The translations under genes were made by a program, and so were the position numbers. A stretch of 64,000 nucleotides of DNA from Alphaproteobacteria bacterium (lineage in GTDB: Bacteria > Pseudomonadota > Alphaproteobacteria > ATCC43930 > CGMCC-115725), in the NCBI GenBank assembly GCA_028871455.1, contig JAGWNF010000011.1, forward strand, positions 1-64,000. Reading direction: 5' to 3'. Position 1 is the first letter of the stretch; every line of letters starts with the position of its first letter. The notes beneath the pieces are model-generated. The model had not been told where the DNA came from and did not search any database. It saw only the letters and a program-made list of their open reading frames with translations. Shown here piece after piece: positions 1 through 7,690 of this stretch.

Positions 1-1
1 G

Positions 2-154
2 CCCCTCTCCAAGAGCCTGGTCGAACTCCACGGCGGTCAGTTCGCCATATCCAGCACCCCCGGCCACGGCACCACCGTCACCGTCACTCTCCCCGCCGCC
101 GCCGATACCGCCAATATCACCGACCACGCCACACAATGGCGCGGAGTCGCCTAG
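2..154 (+). CDS. Histidine kinase, C-terminal fragment (cut by window edge)
   Basis: Only the last 50 codons are present, in frame from base 2. They read as the end of a HATPase_c ATP-binding domain: a helix ending in SLVELHGG, then a strand with STPGHGTTVTVTLP, which is the G2 box and final beta strand of two-component sensor kinases. A short Ala/Thr-rich tail follows before TAG at 152-154. The sensor domain and phosphoacceptor histidine lie outside the window, so neither signal nor partner can be named. The cpdR-type receiver at 4.3 kb is too far away to be called its partner. Confidence 0.75.
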   Translation, partial: PLSKSLVELHGGQFAISSTPGHGTTVTVTLPAAADTANITDHATQWRGVA

Positions 155-157
155 CCC

Positions 158-318
158 CTAGGATTTGGTGAGCGTCAGCGAATAGCGCGGGTCCGCCGCG
201 AGGCACTCGGCTTCCGGCAGGCCGAGCTCTTTGCGCACGATGTTGGTGCCTTGGACCATCGCGACCATCTTGTAGGTAGCGTGGCGGCCCAACCCGCAAA
301 TTCGCCCACCGATCTAGG
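158..318 (-). pseudogene. Short decayed C-terminal coding remnant
   Basis: A minus-strand frame opens after a TAG near 318 and ends at TAG 158-160. It encodes a protein-like C-terminus running through KMVAMVQGTNIVRKELG and ending in TLTKS. The only ATG with a usable length (268) would give 36 residues. It has the look of a real protein tail (amphipathic, no low-complexity sequence) but lacks the body of any domain. I do not recognise the family. The best reading is the 3' remnant of a deleted gene between the kinase and the beta-CASP gene, though a short real gene cannot be excluded. Confidence 0.3.
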
Positions 319-354
319 CGACGCGCGCCGTGGGATGTGGCATAGACCGTCAAC

Positions 355-1746
355 ATGCGGCTCTCGTTTCACGGCGCGGATCGCGAGGTTACCGGCTCGT
401 GCCATCTGCTCGAGGCCGCCGGCAAACGCGTGCTGGTCGATTGTGGGCTGCTGCAGGGCAGCCGCGAGCTCGATGCGGAGAACGCGGCGCCATTCGGCTT
501 CGACCCGAAGGCCATCGATTTCCTGCTGCTGACGCATGCGCATCTCGACCATTGCGGACGGTTGCCGCTGCTCTATCGCCAGGGCTTCCGCGGCGAGGTG
601 ATTGCGACTGCGGCGACGCAGGAACTCGCGCGGCTCGTGATCATGGATGCGGCGCATCTGCAGGACGAGGAGGCCCAGCGTCGCGCGCGGGCCAGCGAAC
701 GGCGTGGTGAACAACGGCAATCGCAACCGCCGCTTTATCGGCTGGTCGACGCTGTGAACAGCCTCGAGCTCTTCGGACGCGTGGCCGAATACGGGAAGCC
801 ACTTACGGTTGCGCCCGGCATCGTCGCGACGTGCTTCGATGCGGGCCATATTCTCGGCTCGGCCAGCATCCTCGTCGCCGTGGAGGAGGGCACAGACCGC
901 AAGACCGTGCTATTCTCGGGCGACATCGGCAACCGCGGCCGGCCGTTGCTGTCGCCGCCGTCGACGCCAGCCCAGGCCGATTTCGTCGTCATGGAATCGA
1001 CCTACGGCGACCGGCCCCACCGCAACATCGAGCGGTCGGTCATCGAGCTGCTGGACGCCGTCACGGCAACCTTCACGCGCGGCGGCAATGTCATCATCCC
1101 AACCTTTGCGCTCGAGCGTGCGCAGGAAATTCTGTATGTATTCCACCGCGCCGTCACCGAGAGCCGGTTGCCGCCGAGCATGAAGGTTTTCCTCGACTCG
1201 CCGATGGCAATCTCGGCGGTTGATATCTTCGAGCGCTATCCGAAAAGTCTTCAGCCGCCGATCGCGGCCATGATTGCGCGCGGCGAAGACCCGTTCGGCG
1301 TTCCCAATTTGCGGTGCACGCGTGACCGCACCGATTCGATGGCGATCAACGACGTGAGTGGCGGCGCCGTCATCATGGCTGGCTCGGGCATGTGTACCGG
1401 CGGTCGCGTTCGCCATCATCTTCGTCTGAACCTGCCGCGGCCGGAGGCGAGCGTGATTTTCGTCGGTTATGCCGGAATGGGTACGCCCGCGCGCGCGATC
1501 ATCGATGGCGCCAGGAGTATCCATCTTTTCGGCGAGAAGATTCCAGTTCGGGCCAGCATTCACACGCTCAACGGGTTTTCGGCCCACGCGGGCCAACCGG
1601 AGCTGATCGCATGGCACGATGGCATTCAGGGTAAGCGGCGCACTTTCATCGTGCATGGCGAAGAGCGGGCGATGACCGCGCTGGCCACCTTGCTGCGCGA
1701 CACCAGCGTCGAGATTCCGCAATTGCACAGCGCCTACGAGCTCTGA
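355..1746 (+). CDS. Metallo-beta-lactamase/beta-CASP family RNA-processing nuclease
   Basis: This 463-residue protein belongs to the beta-CASP group of the metallo-beta-lactamase superfamily, whose bacterial members act on RNA using two zinc ions. The zinc motif HAHLDH is at residues 61-66. The beta-CASP insert and the C-terminal RMMBL region follow, and the late histidine motif GFSAHAGQPEL is present. The length fits the single-chain CPSF73-like bacterial family rather than RNase J, which carries an extra C-terminal domain. The ATG at 355 directly precedes the conserved first strand (MRLSFHGA), so the start is secure. The gene stands alone between decayed fragments. The actual substrate is unknown. 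Confidence 0.88.
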   Translation: MRLSFHGADREVTGSCHLLEAAGKRVLVDCGLLQGSRELDAENAAPFGFDPKAIDFLLLTHAHLDHCGRLPLLYRQGFRGEVIATAATQELARLVIMDAAHLQDEEAQRRARASERRGEQRQSQPPLYRLVDAVNSLELFGRVAEYGKPLTVAPGIVATCFDAGHILGSASILVAVEEGTDRKTVLFSGDIGNRGRPLLSPPSTPAQADFVVMESTYGDRPHRNIERSVIELLDAVTATFTRGGNVIIPTFALERAQEILYVFHRAVTESRLPPSMKVFLDSPMAISAVDIFERYPKSLQPPIAAMIARGEDPFGVPNLRCTRDRTDSMAINDVSGGAVIMAGSGMCTGGRVRHHLRLNLPRPEASVIFVGYAGMGTPARAIIDGARSIHLFGEKIPVRASIHTLNGFSAHAGQPELIAWHDGIQGKRRTFIVHGEERAMTALATLLRDTSVEIPQLHSAYEL

Positions 1747-1827
1747 AGCGCTACCCCGCCGTGCGGTGCTCTGCCATACTCGCCTAGCGCTGGCCGCAGC
1801 CGTCGACCTTACGGATCTCTCTGCCGA

Positions 1828-2259
1828 ATGCGTCCACCCAATTTACGCTATGCCGTCGATGAGCGGCCGCCGCCGTTGACCTGCGCGCTCAACGCGGCGC
1901 AGCACGTCATCATCCTGTCACCAGCACTGATCTATGTGCTGTTCGTGCTCGAGGCTGCACACGCCGGCAAGGCCGAGACGCTGCACGCCATCAGTCTGTC
2001 GCTCGTTGCGCTCGGGATCGGGGCGATCCTGCAGTGCCAGAAGCGTCGCTATTTCGGGTCGGGTTATCTGACGACCTTCGTCTTCGACGCGCCCTATCTG
2101 TCCGCCAGCGTTCTCGCCGCCCAGATCGCTCCGCCGCGAATTCGCTTGATGGGCGCTCTCGCATTTGTGCAATGCAGAAATGTCGGCTTGGTATACCACG
2201 GATTTGCCGTGCCCTGTGGCGAAATAGCGCGGGAAAATCATGGGCCCCAAGCCAACTGA
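1828..2259 (+). pseudogene. Truncated NCS2-type xanthine/uracil permease
   Basis: The first ~105 of 143 residues look like the N-terminus of NCS2 nucleobase permeases. There is a charged DERPPPLTC segment, then a first membrane helix with QHVIILSPALIYVLF, a second hydrophobic stretch, and a GSGYLTTF loop. Full NCS2 proteins have about 450 residues and 14 helices. Here the reading frame drifts into unrelated residues after about codon 105 and stops. A transporter of this size could not work, so this is a 5' fragment left after deletion of the rest. The sRNA gene begins about 50 bases downstream of its stop codon. Confidence 0.6.
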
Positions 2260-2271
2260 CAGGCTTTTGGC

Positions 2272-2305
2272 ATTGCATTGTGCGGCGCAATAGGCAATAT
2301 ATTGC
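2272..2305 (+). promoter_or_regulatory. Promoter and dyad region of the sRNA gene
   Basis: A sigma-70-like pair, TTGCAT (2273-2278) and CAATAT (2295-2300) with a 16-base spacer, would start transcription near 2308. The -10 box lies inside a perfect 12-base palindrome, GCAATATATTGC (2294-2305). The 9-mer ATTGCATTG occurs twice, at 2272-2280 and 2301-2309. A dyad over a -10 element suggests a repressor site, but no regulator can be named from sequence. Confidence 0.45.
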
Positions 2306-2307
2306 AT

Positions 2308-2397
2308 TGCGACACGGCCGTCGCCCGACGGTGTGTCGTACGTCTTCTAGGCGTTTCCTCCCTAAACTTGGGCCGCACTTGGTGCGGCCCTTTTTCT
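2308..2397 (+). ncRNA. MmgR/alpha-r8-like trans-acting small RNA
   Basis: Three parts sit in the order expected for the alphaproteobacterial alpha-r8 (MmgR) sRNA family. First is a 5' hairpin, CGACAC..GTGTCG with an inner CCGTCG/CGACGG stem (2310-2338). Next is an unpaired linker holding TTTCCTCCCT (2354-2363), the 10-base core reported as conserved in that family. Last is a Rho-independent terminator with stem GGCCGCAC/GTGCGGCC (2371-2389) and a T tract. The predicted length is about 88 nt; S. meliloti MmgR is about 77 nt. The CCUCCC core can pair with Shine-Dalgarno sequences. MmgR limits polyhydroxybutyrate accumulation in Sinorhizobium; the role here is inferred only. No reading frame covers it on the plus strand. 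Confidence 0.72.
2371..2396 (+). terminator. Rho-independent terminator of the sRNA
   Basis: A perfect 8-bp stem, GGCCGCAC (2371-2378) and GTGCGGCC (2382-2389), with a three-base loop is followed by C and five T. It forms the 3' hairpin of the sRNA. Confidence 0.85.
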
Positions 2398-2661
2398 TGG
2401 CGATATTATACTTCGCAAACCACGGTCAATTAGCAGGGCGTAGTCACGCCTCATGCCAGATGCCGGGTATGCCATCCAGTTCGTAAAGAACATCTCCGCC
2501 GTGGTAGTAGCCGATCCGCTTTACTCGCGCAGTTTTGTCGGCATGCGCCAACTGCTCGGCTGCCAATTTGTGATGAAACCGCTAGCTATCGCGAAACCGC
2601 TCTATTTCAGAGGCTGGGGCGATTCTGACGGCCGCGCCCTCAGGATAGCGGGCGCCGTACC
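2398..2661. other. Intergenic stretch without a recognisable gene
   Basis: About 260 bases between the sRNA terminator and the convergent GNAT stop codon. Composition is less GC-rich than in the neighbouring genes. A plus-strand open frame from 2453 runs through it into the GNAT gene, but it has no ribosome-binding site and no domain-like sequence. I see no RNA gene or repeat here. Confidence 0.4.
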
Positions 2662-3294
2662 TCATTCTTTAGCTTTTGGAGACGACTGCGGCTTCGCCTT
2701 AGCGATCTTCTTTAGCTTCGCTTCAAATGCTTCCTCGGATTCATCGGCCGCGACCTTGGGCAACGTCGCCGCGCCGGCACCGAGCGTGCGCTGCATCAAC
2801 ACGCAGTCGACCCAACGCCCGTGCTTGAAGCCGACCGCTGGCTGCACGCCGATCGGCGCGAAACCTGCGGTCTCGTGCAGCCGGATCGAGGCCGTGTTTG
2901 CGCTATCGCCGATCACCGCCACCATCTGGCGATAGCCCAGTGCGCTGCACCTCTCGATCAGCCGCGTCAGTAGCGCGCGGCCGATGCCGCGCCGCGCGAA
3001 ATCGGGTGCGATATAGATCGAATCCTCGACGGTGAAACGATATGCCGAGCGCATCCTATATAGCGCGGCATAGGCGTAGCCGACGACGCGTCCCACCGCC
3101 ACAGCGACCATGAAGGGCAGGCCTAGGGCCAGAACCGCTTCGCGACGGCGACGCATTTCCTCTGCCGGTGGCGGCACCTCTTTGAACGTGCCGAGGCCGA
3201 CCCGCACGTGATGCGCATAGATCGCTGCAATATTCTCGTCGTCGCCCGGTGCGGAGTCACATAGCATGAACCGGAACGAAGCGGCGTCGCTCAT
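2662..3294 (-). CDS. GNAT-family N-acetyltransferase (phosphinothricin-acetyltransferase-like)
   Basis: The 210-residue product has the order typical of PAT-type GNAT enzymes. An N-terminal strand leads to a conserved segment around IAAIYAHHV, the middle strand contains VVGYAYAALYR, the acetyl-CoA loop reads RRGIGRALL, and an NTASIRLHETAGF motif lies near the C-terminus. Such enzymes acetylate small amines such as methionine sulfoximine or phosphinothricin. About 35 residues beyond the usual 170-175 form a Lys/Ala/Ser-rich tail (FEAKLKKIAKAKPQSS), possibly nucleic-acid or membrane interacting. Its start overlaps the stop of the upstream amidohydrolase gene by 4 bases, so the two are probably translated together. 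Confidence 0.82.
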   Translation of the reverse strand: MSDAASFRFMLCDSAPGDDENIAAIYAHHVRVGLGTFKEVPPPAEEMRRRREAVLALGLPFMVAVAVGRVVGYAYAALYRMRSAYRFTVEDSIYIAPDFARRGIGRALLTRLIERCSALGYRQMVAVIGDSANTASIRLHETAGFAPIGVQPAVGFKHGRWVDCVLMQRTLGAGAATLPKVAADESEEAFEAKLKKIAKAKPQSSPKAKE

Positions 3295-4169
3295 GCCGGC
3301 CGCAGCAACTCCGGATCTATCGCGGACAGCTCCTCGACCAAGTCGCGCATGTCCTGTTCGAGCCGGCCCAGGAACGTCTTCCGCTCGAAGCTGCGCTCAT
3401 CCATGTACAGTGCCCGGTTTATCTCGATCTGCAGACAATGGCTGCCGACCGACGGTCGACCATAATGGGCCGTGGTGAAACCGCCGGCATAGGGCGTATT
3501 GAGTGCAGTGGAATAGCCTTTGGTATTGAGGACGCGGTGCGCGGTCTCGGTGATCGCGGGATGGCAGGCGGTGCCGTGACAGTCGCCGAGCACCATGTCG
3601 GCGCGGGAGGAACGGTCACGCCGGTCGCGATCGCCGCCGGCCGACGGCATTGAGTGGCAGTCAAGCACGATCGCGAAACCATAGCGCTCCTGTGTCGCGT
3701 CGAGCAGGTGCTTCAGCACGCGGTGGTACGGGCGATACAGCGTCTCGATCCGATGTGCCGCCTCGCTGAACCGGAGCTTGCGCGCGTAAATCTCCTCGCC
3801 CGAGGCTACCACGCGGGCGATGGTACCGAGGCCGACGCGCACGCGCGGCGAATGGCTGTTGACGAAGTTCGGCAGCAAGTCCTCGAACATGGTCGGATCG
3901 AGTTCGAAAGGCTCGCGGTTGGCGTCGACATAAGCGCGCGGAAAGCGGGCGCGCAGCAACGGCGCGCCGAGCGCGGGCGCGCCGCCGAAAATCTCGTCGA
4001 CATAGCTGTCTTCGGAACGTCGCAGCGTCAGGGCGTCGAGCCGCGACGCGGCCAGGAATGTGGCCGGATATTCGGCGCCAGAGTGCGGCGATGCGAGGAC
4101 AAGGGGTATTGCTTGTCCGCCATTGGCAAGAACTTCGACCGGTTCAGTCGCCGTCAACAGGCCGTGCAT
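3291..4169 (-). CDS. N-formylglutamate amidohydrolase family protein
   Basis: This 292-residue protein matches the FGase family (HutG-like), zinc hydrolases that split N-formyl-L-glutamate at the end of one histidine degradation route. Features seen are LASPHSGAEYP near residues 27-37, an NREPFELDP segment, the core VLDCHSMPS, and a C-terminal HCLQIEINRALYM. No hut genes lie nearby, so assignment to histidine catabolism is not supported by context. Members outside hut operons act on other formylated or N-acyl amino acids. It is the first gene of a two-gene unit with the GNAT protein. A second, more divergent family member lies at 21.0 kb. Confidence 0.8.
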   Translation of the reverse strand: MHGLLTATEPVEVLANGGQAIPLVLASPHSGAEYPATFLAASRLDALTLRRSEDSYVDEIFGGAPALGAPLLRARFPRAYVDANREPFELDPTMFEDLLPNFVNSHSPRVRVGLGTIARVVASGEEIYARKLRFSEAAHRIETLYRPYHRVLKHLLDATQERYGFAIVLDCHSMPSAGGDRDRRDRSSRADMVLGDCHGTACHPAITETAHRVLNTKGYSTALNTPYAGGFTTAHYGRPSVGSHCLQIEINRALYMDERSFERKTFLGRLEQDMRDLVEELSAIDPELLRPA

Positions 4170-4310
4170 ATCGGCAACATTAACGAAGAATGGGCGATTC
4201 TGTCACGTGGGAACCCGCTGTTTTCCGGGAAAGCCGCCGGCTATGGGCAGGCCGTTGGCGATAAACCCTTCCTTTAAATCTTGCCGCCTATGCTCGCCCC
4301 CGGAGACCCC

Positions 4311-4670
4311 ATGGCCCGTATTCTGCTCGCCGAGGACGACGACAGCATTCGCGTGTTCCTGGCCCGCGCCCTGCGCCGGGCCGGGCATGATGTCTGCGCG
4401 CTGGGTGACGGCGATACGGCGCTGTCCTGGGTGACCAGCCACCCGATCGATCTCCTGTTGGCAGACGTGGTGATGCCGGGAATCGACGGGATCGAGCTGG
4501 CGCGGCGGGCCAGCGACATGCATCCGCTCCTCCGCGTCATCTTCATCACCGGCTTCGCCGCGGTGGCGCTGGGCGAGGCCGAGACGCTGCCGCGCGACGC
4601 GGCGGTGCTCGCCAAGCCGTTCCACCTCCGTCAACTGGTCGGCGAGATCGAGCGGTTCCTCGCTGCCTGA
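4311..4670 (+). CDS. cpdR: CpdR-like single-domain response regulator
   Basis: A free-standing receiver domain of 119 residues, the size of Caulobacter CpdR. The acidic pocket EDD (8-10), the phosphoacceptor Asp52 in LLADVVMPGIDG, Thr80 and the invariant Lys102 (AKPF) are all present. In Caulobacter, unphosphorylated CpdR sends ClpXP to the cell pole to degrade CtrA, and phosphate arrives through CckA-ChpT. I chose the ATG at 4311 because CGGAG lies 5 bases upstream and the protein then starts at the first strand (MARILLAEDD). A TTG at 4281 would add ten unconserved residues. SspB and tmRNA of the same protease system occur at 31 kb. Confidence 0.82.
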   Translation: MARILLAEDDDSIRVFLARALRRAGHDVCALGDGDTALSWVTSHPIDLLLADVVMPGIDGIELARRASDMHPLLRVIFITGFAAVALGEAETLPRDAAVLAKPFHLRQLVGEIERFLAA

Positions 4671-4687
4671 AGCGACCGGCGGCGTCC

Positions 4688-4716
4688 TTGCCAACCAGCC
4701 GGCAGTTGGTCTAAAT
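4688..4716 (+). promoter_or_regulatory. Promoter of tRNA-Val
   Basis: TTGCCA (4688-4693) and CTAAAT (4711-4716) are separated by exactly 17 bases and end 13 bases before the mature tRNA 5' end. Confidence 0.55.
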
Positions 4717-4729
4717 CCGCCATTCGCGC

Positions 4730-4804
4730 GGGCGTGTAGCTCAGTGGGAGAGCACTTCCTTGACATGGAAGGGGTCGTAGGTTCAATCCCTGCCACGCCC
4801 ACCA
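4730..4804 (+). tRNA. tRNA-Val (anticodon GAC)
   Basis: A complete cloverleaf: acceptor arm GGGCGTG (4730-4736) pairs with CACGCCC (4794-4800). The anticodon stem CTTCC/GGAAG encloses the loop TTGACAT with anticodon GAC, which reads GUC/GUU valine codons. The T arm carries GGTTCAATCC. The discriminator A is followed by an encoded CCA (4802-4804). Confidence 0.96.
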
Positions 4805-4990
4805 TTCTTCCCGATTAGTTCGTCATCACCGCTTACGACGGCAGCGGCATCCGGCCACCGCCGATGATCGTCGCCGAAAAATCGGGCGATTCCGAGGGGC
4901 CGAGCCCGAAAATCGGTTCGAACGCCGATATCGTCACCCGCCATCGTCGGCGACGTGGTCGGATGATTGTCCTCGATCCATAATCGCCCG

Positions 4991-5770
4991 ATGTTTCCGC
5001 CGCGGCGCATCGTCTGCCTCACCGAGGAGACCGTCGAAACGCTCTATTTGCTCGGCGAGCAAGATCGCATCGTCGGCATTTCGGGCTATACCGTGCGGCC
5101 GCCGCAGGCACGGCGCGAGAAGCCACGTGTATCCGCCTTTCGCACCGCCGATACCGAGAGGATCGTCGCGCTGGCGCCTGACTTGGTTCTGGCCTTTTCG
5201 GATATCCAGGCCGATATCTTCGCCGCGCTGGTGCGGCGCGGCATCGCGGTCTACACCTTCAACCAGCGCACCCTCGCCGGGATTTTCGACATGATCCGCA
5301 CCCTGGGCGCGCTGGTTGGCGCGAGCGCGCAGGCCGAAACCTTGGCGATTTCACTCGAACAACGGGTCGCGGCAGCGCGCGCGGTGCGTCCGGCGCGCCA
5401 GCCGAAAGTGTTCTTCGAGGAATGGGACGATCCACTTATTTCCGGCATCGGCTGGGTTTCGGAGCTGGTCGAGGCCTCAGGCGCCGTCGACGTGTTTGCC
5501 GAGCTGGCCGCCGGCCGGTCGGCGACGGATCGAATCGTGACGCCGGCTGACGTTGTGGCGCGCGCACCCGACATCATCATCGGCTCATGGTGCGGCAAGA
5601 AATTCCGCCCGGAAAAAGTGACGGCGCGTCCGGGTTTCGATGCAGTTCCGGCCGTGCGGACAGGTGCGCTGCACGAGATCAAGTCGTCCATCATCCTGCA
5701 GCCGGGGCCGGCGGCGCTGACCGACGGCCTCGACGCGATTCGGCGTATCGTCGCGGCCTGGCCGGGCTGA
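4991..5770 (+). CDS. BtuF-like cobalamin/siderophore-binding family protein without signal peptide
   Basis: The 259-residue protein has the two-lobed fold signature of class III periplasmic binding proteins (BtuF/FhuD type). The first lobe contains RIVCLTEETVETLYLLG and the ERIVALAPDLVLAFSD segment, a long connecting helix follows, and the second lobe ends in PGFDAVPAVRTGALHEI. Family members feed vitamin B12 or ferric siderophores to ABC importers. No signal peptide, permease or ATPase is visible, so it may be a cytoplasmic or orphan form. The ATG at 4991 starts just before the first conserved strand; a TTG at 4967 would add eight residues without creating an export signal. Confidence 0.72.
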   Translation: MFPPRRIVCLTEETVETLYLLGEQDRIVGISGYTVRPPQARREKPRVSAFRTADTERIVALAPDLVLAFSDIQADIFAALVRRGIAVYTFNQRTLAGIFDMIRTLGALVGASAQAETLAISLEQRVAAARAVRPARQPKVFFEEWDDPLISGIGWVSELVEASGAVDVFAELAAGRSATDRIVTPADVVARAPDIIIGSWCGKKFRPEKVTARPGFDAVPAVRTGALHEIKSSIILQPGPAALTDGLDAIRRIVAAWPG

Positions 5771-5874
5771 GCCGTCATCAAATCGACTCCAAAGCGGAAC
5801 AATTCGGTCATGGCCGCGTGCTAGCTAGGCGGCATGTTGAGATTCGTGCTCGCGTCCGGGGAATAAGCGGCGCG

Positions 5875-6687
5875 ATGGATCACATCGACGGCATCCATCG
5901 CTACCGATCGATCTGGATCTCCGACATTCATTTGGGCACGCGCGGCTGCAAGGCCGAGTTCCTGCTCGACTTCCTGCGTCATACCGATTCGGAGTTCCTC
6001 TACCTCGTCGGCGACATCGTCGACGGCTGGCGACTGCGCAAGAGCTGGTACTGGGTGCAAAGCCACAACGACGTCATCCAGAAGATCCTGCGCAAGGCGC
6101 GTAAGGGGACCAAGGTCTTCTACATTCCCGGCAACCACGACGAATGGCTGCGCAACTGGGTCGATGTGCAGCTCGGCGGCGTCGAGTTGGTGCAGGATGC
6201 CCTGCACGTTACTGCCGATGGGCGCCGTCTGCTGGTGCTCCATGGCGATGATTTCGATGGCATTGTGCGGTACGCTAAGTGGCTCGCGCTGCTCGGCGAT
6301 GGCGCCTACGAGCTGTCGCTCAAACTCAACCATTATTACAACCTCGCGCGGCGGCACTTCGGCTATCCGTACTGGTCGCTCTCGGCCTATCTGAAGAGCA
6401 AGGTCAAGAACGCAGTGCAGTTCGTCAGCGATTACGCCGACGCGATCGTCGCCGAGGCGCGCCGCCGCCACGTCGACGGCGTCGTCTGCGGCCACATTCA
6501 CCAGGCCGAGATTCGTACCATCGGCGGCGTGCTTTATTGCAACGACGGCGATTGGGTCGAAAGCTGCTCGGCGCTCGTCGAGCATTTCGACGGTCGGCTC
6601 GAGATCGTCCGCTGGGTCGAGCTCAACGCCCTCGATCCGCTACGCCCGGCGGCGCGGGCGGAGGGCGCGTTCGAACCAGCCGCGTGA
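5875..6687 (+). CDS. UDP-2,3-diacylglucosamine diphosphatase-like metallophosphoesterase
   Basis: This 270-residue calcineurin-like phosphoesterase belongs to the LpxH-like group (DUF/COG2908) common in alphaproteobacteria. The metal-binding motifs occur in order: SDIHLG (16-21), GDIVDGW (46-52), GNHDE (86-90), LHGDDFD, and GHIHQAE near the C-terminus. LpxH hydrolyses UDP-diacylglucosamine in lipid A synthesis, and the E. coli enzyme is about 240 residues. Many alphaproteobacteria use LpxI instead, so this paralogue may act on another nucleotide-linked lipid. The ATG at 5875 begins just before the first motif. Its stop overlaps the start of the next glycosyltransferase (GTGA), which suggests a shared envelope glycolipid pathway. 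Confidence 0.78.
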   Translation: MDHIDGIHRYRSIWISDIHLGTRGCKAEFLLDFLRHTDSEFLYLVGDIVDGWRLRKSWYWVQSHNDVIQKILRKARKGTKVFYIPGNHDEWLRNWVDVQLGGVELVQDALHVTADGRRLLVLHGDDFDGIVRYAKWLALLGDGAYELSLKLNHYYNLARRHFGYPYWSLSAYLKSKVKNAVQFVSDYADAIVAEARRRHVDGVVCGHIHQAEIRTIGGVLYCNDGDWVESCSALVEHFDGRLEIVRWVELNALDPLRPAARAEGAFEPAA

Positions 6688-7685
6688 GAATCCTCATCGC
6701 CAGCGACGCCTGGCCGCCGCAGGTCAACGGTGTCGTCCGCACCCTCAAGTCGATCCTGCCCGAGCTCGAAGCGACGGGACATGCCGTGACGACGCTCACG
6801 CCCGATATGTTCGCGAACGTACCGTGTCCGTTCTACCCGGAAATCCGGCTGGCATTCGGTGTAGCGCGACCCGCAGCCGCGCTGATCGAGCGGGCACAGC
6901 CCGATGCGATCCACATCGTCACCGAAGGGCCACTCGGCTTCGCGGTACGGCGCTGGTGCGTCGACCATGGGGTCGGCTTCACTACCGCCTATCACACGCG
7001 CTTCCCGGAGTACCTTGCGGCGCGCTGTGCGATCCCGTCGCGCGTTACCTACGGCGTCCTGCGGTATTTCCATGCACCGGCACGCGGCATCATGGTGGCG
7101 ACCGAATCCATGCGCGCCGCGCTGGCGGCTAAGGGCTTCCGCAATCTCCGGCCGTGGAGCCGCGGCGTCGATCCGGCGAAATTCAATCCCGATTACCGAC
7201 AGGAGGATATCGGCTTCCCGCGGCCGATTTTCCTGTCGGTCGGCCGCGTCGCACTCGAGAAGAACCTGCCGGCGTTCCTCGATCTGGACTTGCCCGGATC
7301 CAAGCTCGTCGTCGGCGAGGGACCACAGCTCGAGCGGCTGAAGCGCAAATACCCCGAAGTGCATTTCCTCGGCCGCATCGAGAACGGCGCGCTCGCACGG
7401 CTCTACGCTTCCGCCGACGTCTTCGTCTTTCCAAGCCGCACCGACACCTTTGGTCTGGTGCTCCTCGAAGCGCTCGCGTCGGGATTGGCCGTTGCCGCCT
7501 TTCCGGTTCCCGGACCGCTCGATGTCATCGGCGACAGCGGCGTCGGTGTGCTGAGCGAAGACCTGGGTTCGGCGGCCTTGGCGGCGCTCGACGTTCGGCG
7601 CGACGCCTGCCGCGCGTACGCGCTGAAATTCACCTGGGCGCATTGCGCACGGCAATTCGTCGAATTGCTCAGCGTCGGCCGATGA
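6684..7685 (+). CDS. GT4-family glycosyltransferase
   Basis: The 333-residue protein has a GT-B fold. The N-terminal lobe begins RILIASDAWPPQVNGVV, the acceptor-side motif typical of GT4 mannosyl/glucosyltransferases, and the C-terminal lobe carries the donor-binding FPSRTDTFGLVLLEALASG segment. Such enzymes add sugars from nucleotide donors to lipids or glycans at the cytoplasmic membrane face. The GTG at 6684 overlaps the TGA of the phosphoesterase gene by three bases, and the conserved N-terminus starts at once. The frame stays open far upstream, but that part lies inside the preceding gene. The lipid acceptor cannot be told from sequence. Confidence 0.85.
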   Translation: MRILIASDAWPPQVNGVVRTLKSILPELEATGHAVTTLTPDMFANVPCPFYPEIRLAFGVARPAAALIERAQPDAIHIVTEGPLGFAVRRWCVDHGVGFTTAYHTRFPEYLAARCAIPSRVTYGVLRYFHAPARGIMVATESMRAALAAKGFRNLRPWSRGVDPAKFNPDYRQEDIGFPRPIFLSVGRVALEKNLPAFLDLDLPGSKLVVGEGPQLERLKRKYPEVHFLGRIENGALARLYASADVFVFPSRTDTFGLVLLEALASGLAVAAFPVPGPLDVIGDSGVGVLSEDLGSAALAALDVRRDACRAYALKFTWAHCARQFVELLSVGR

Positions 7686-7690
7686 CGGCC

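Noticed and set aside
2453-2935. Plus-strand ORF of 160 codons
   Set aside because: Most of it is antisense to the GNAT gene and the rest has no ribosome-binding site or domain-like sequence.
6279-6683. N-terminal extension of the GT4 glycosyltransferase
   Set aside because: This part lies inside the phosphoesterase gene and is Arg-rich low-complexity sequence; the conserved GT-B start begins at GTG 6684.
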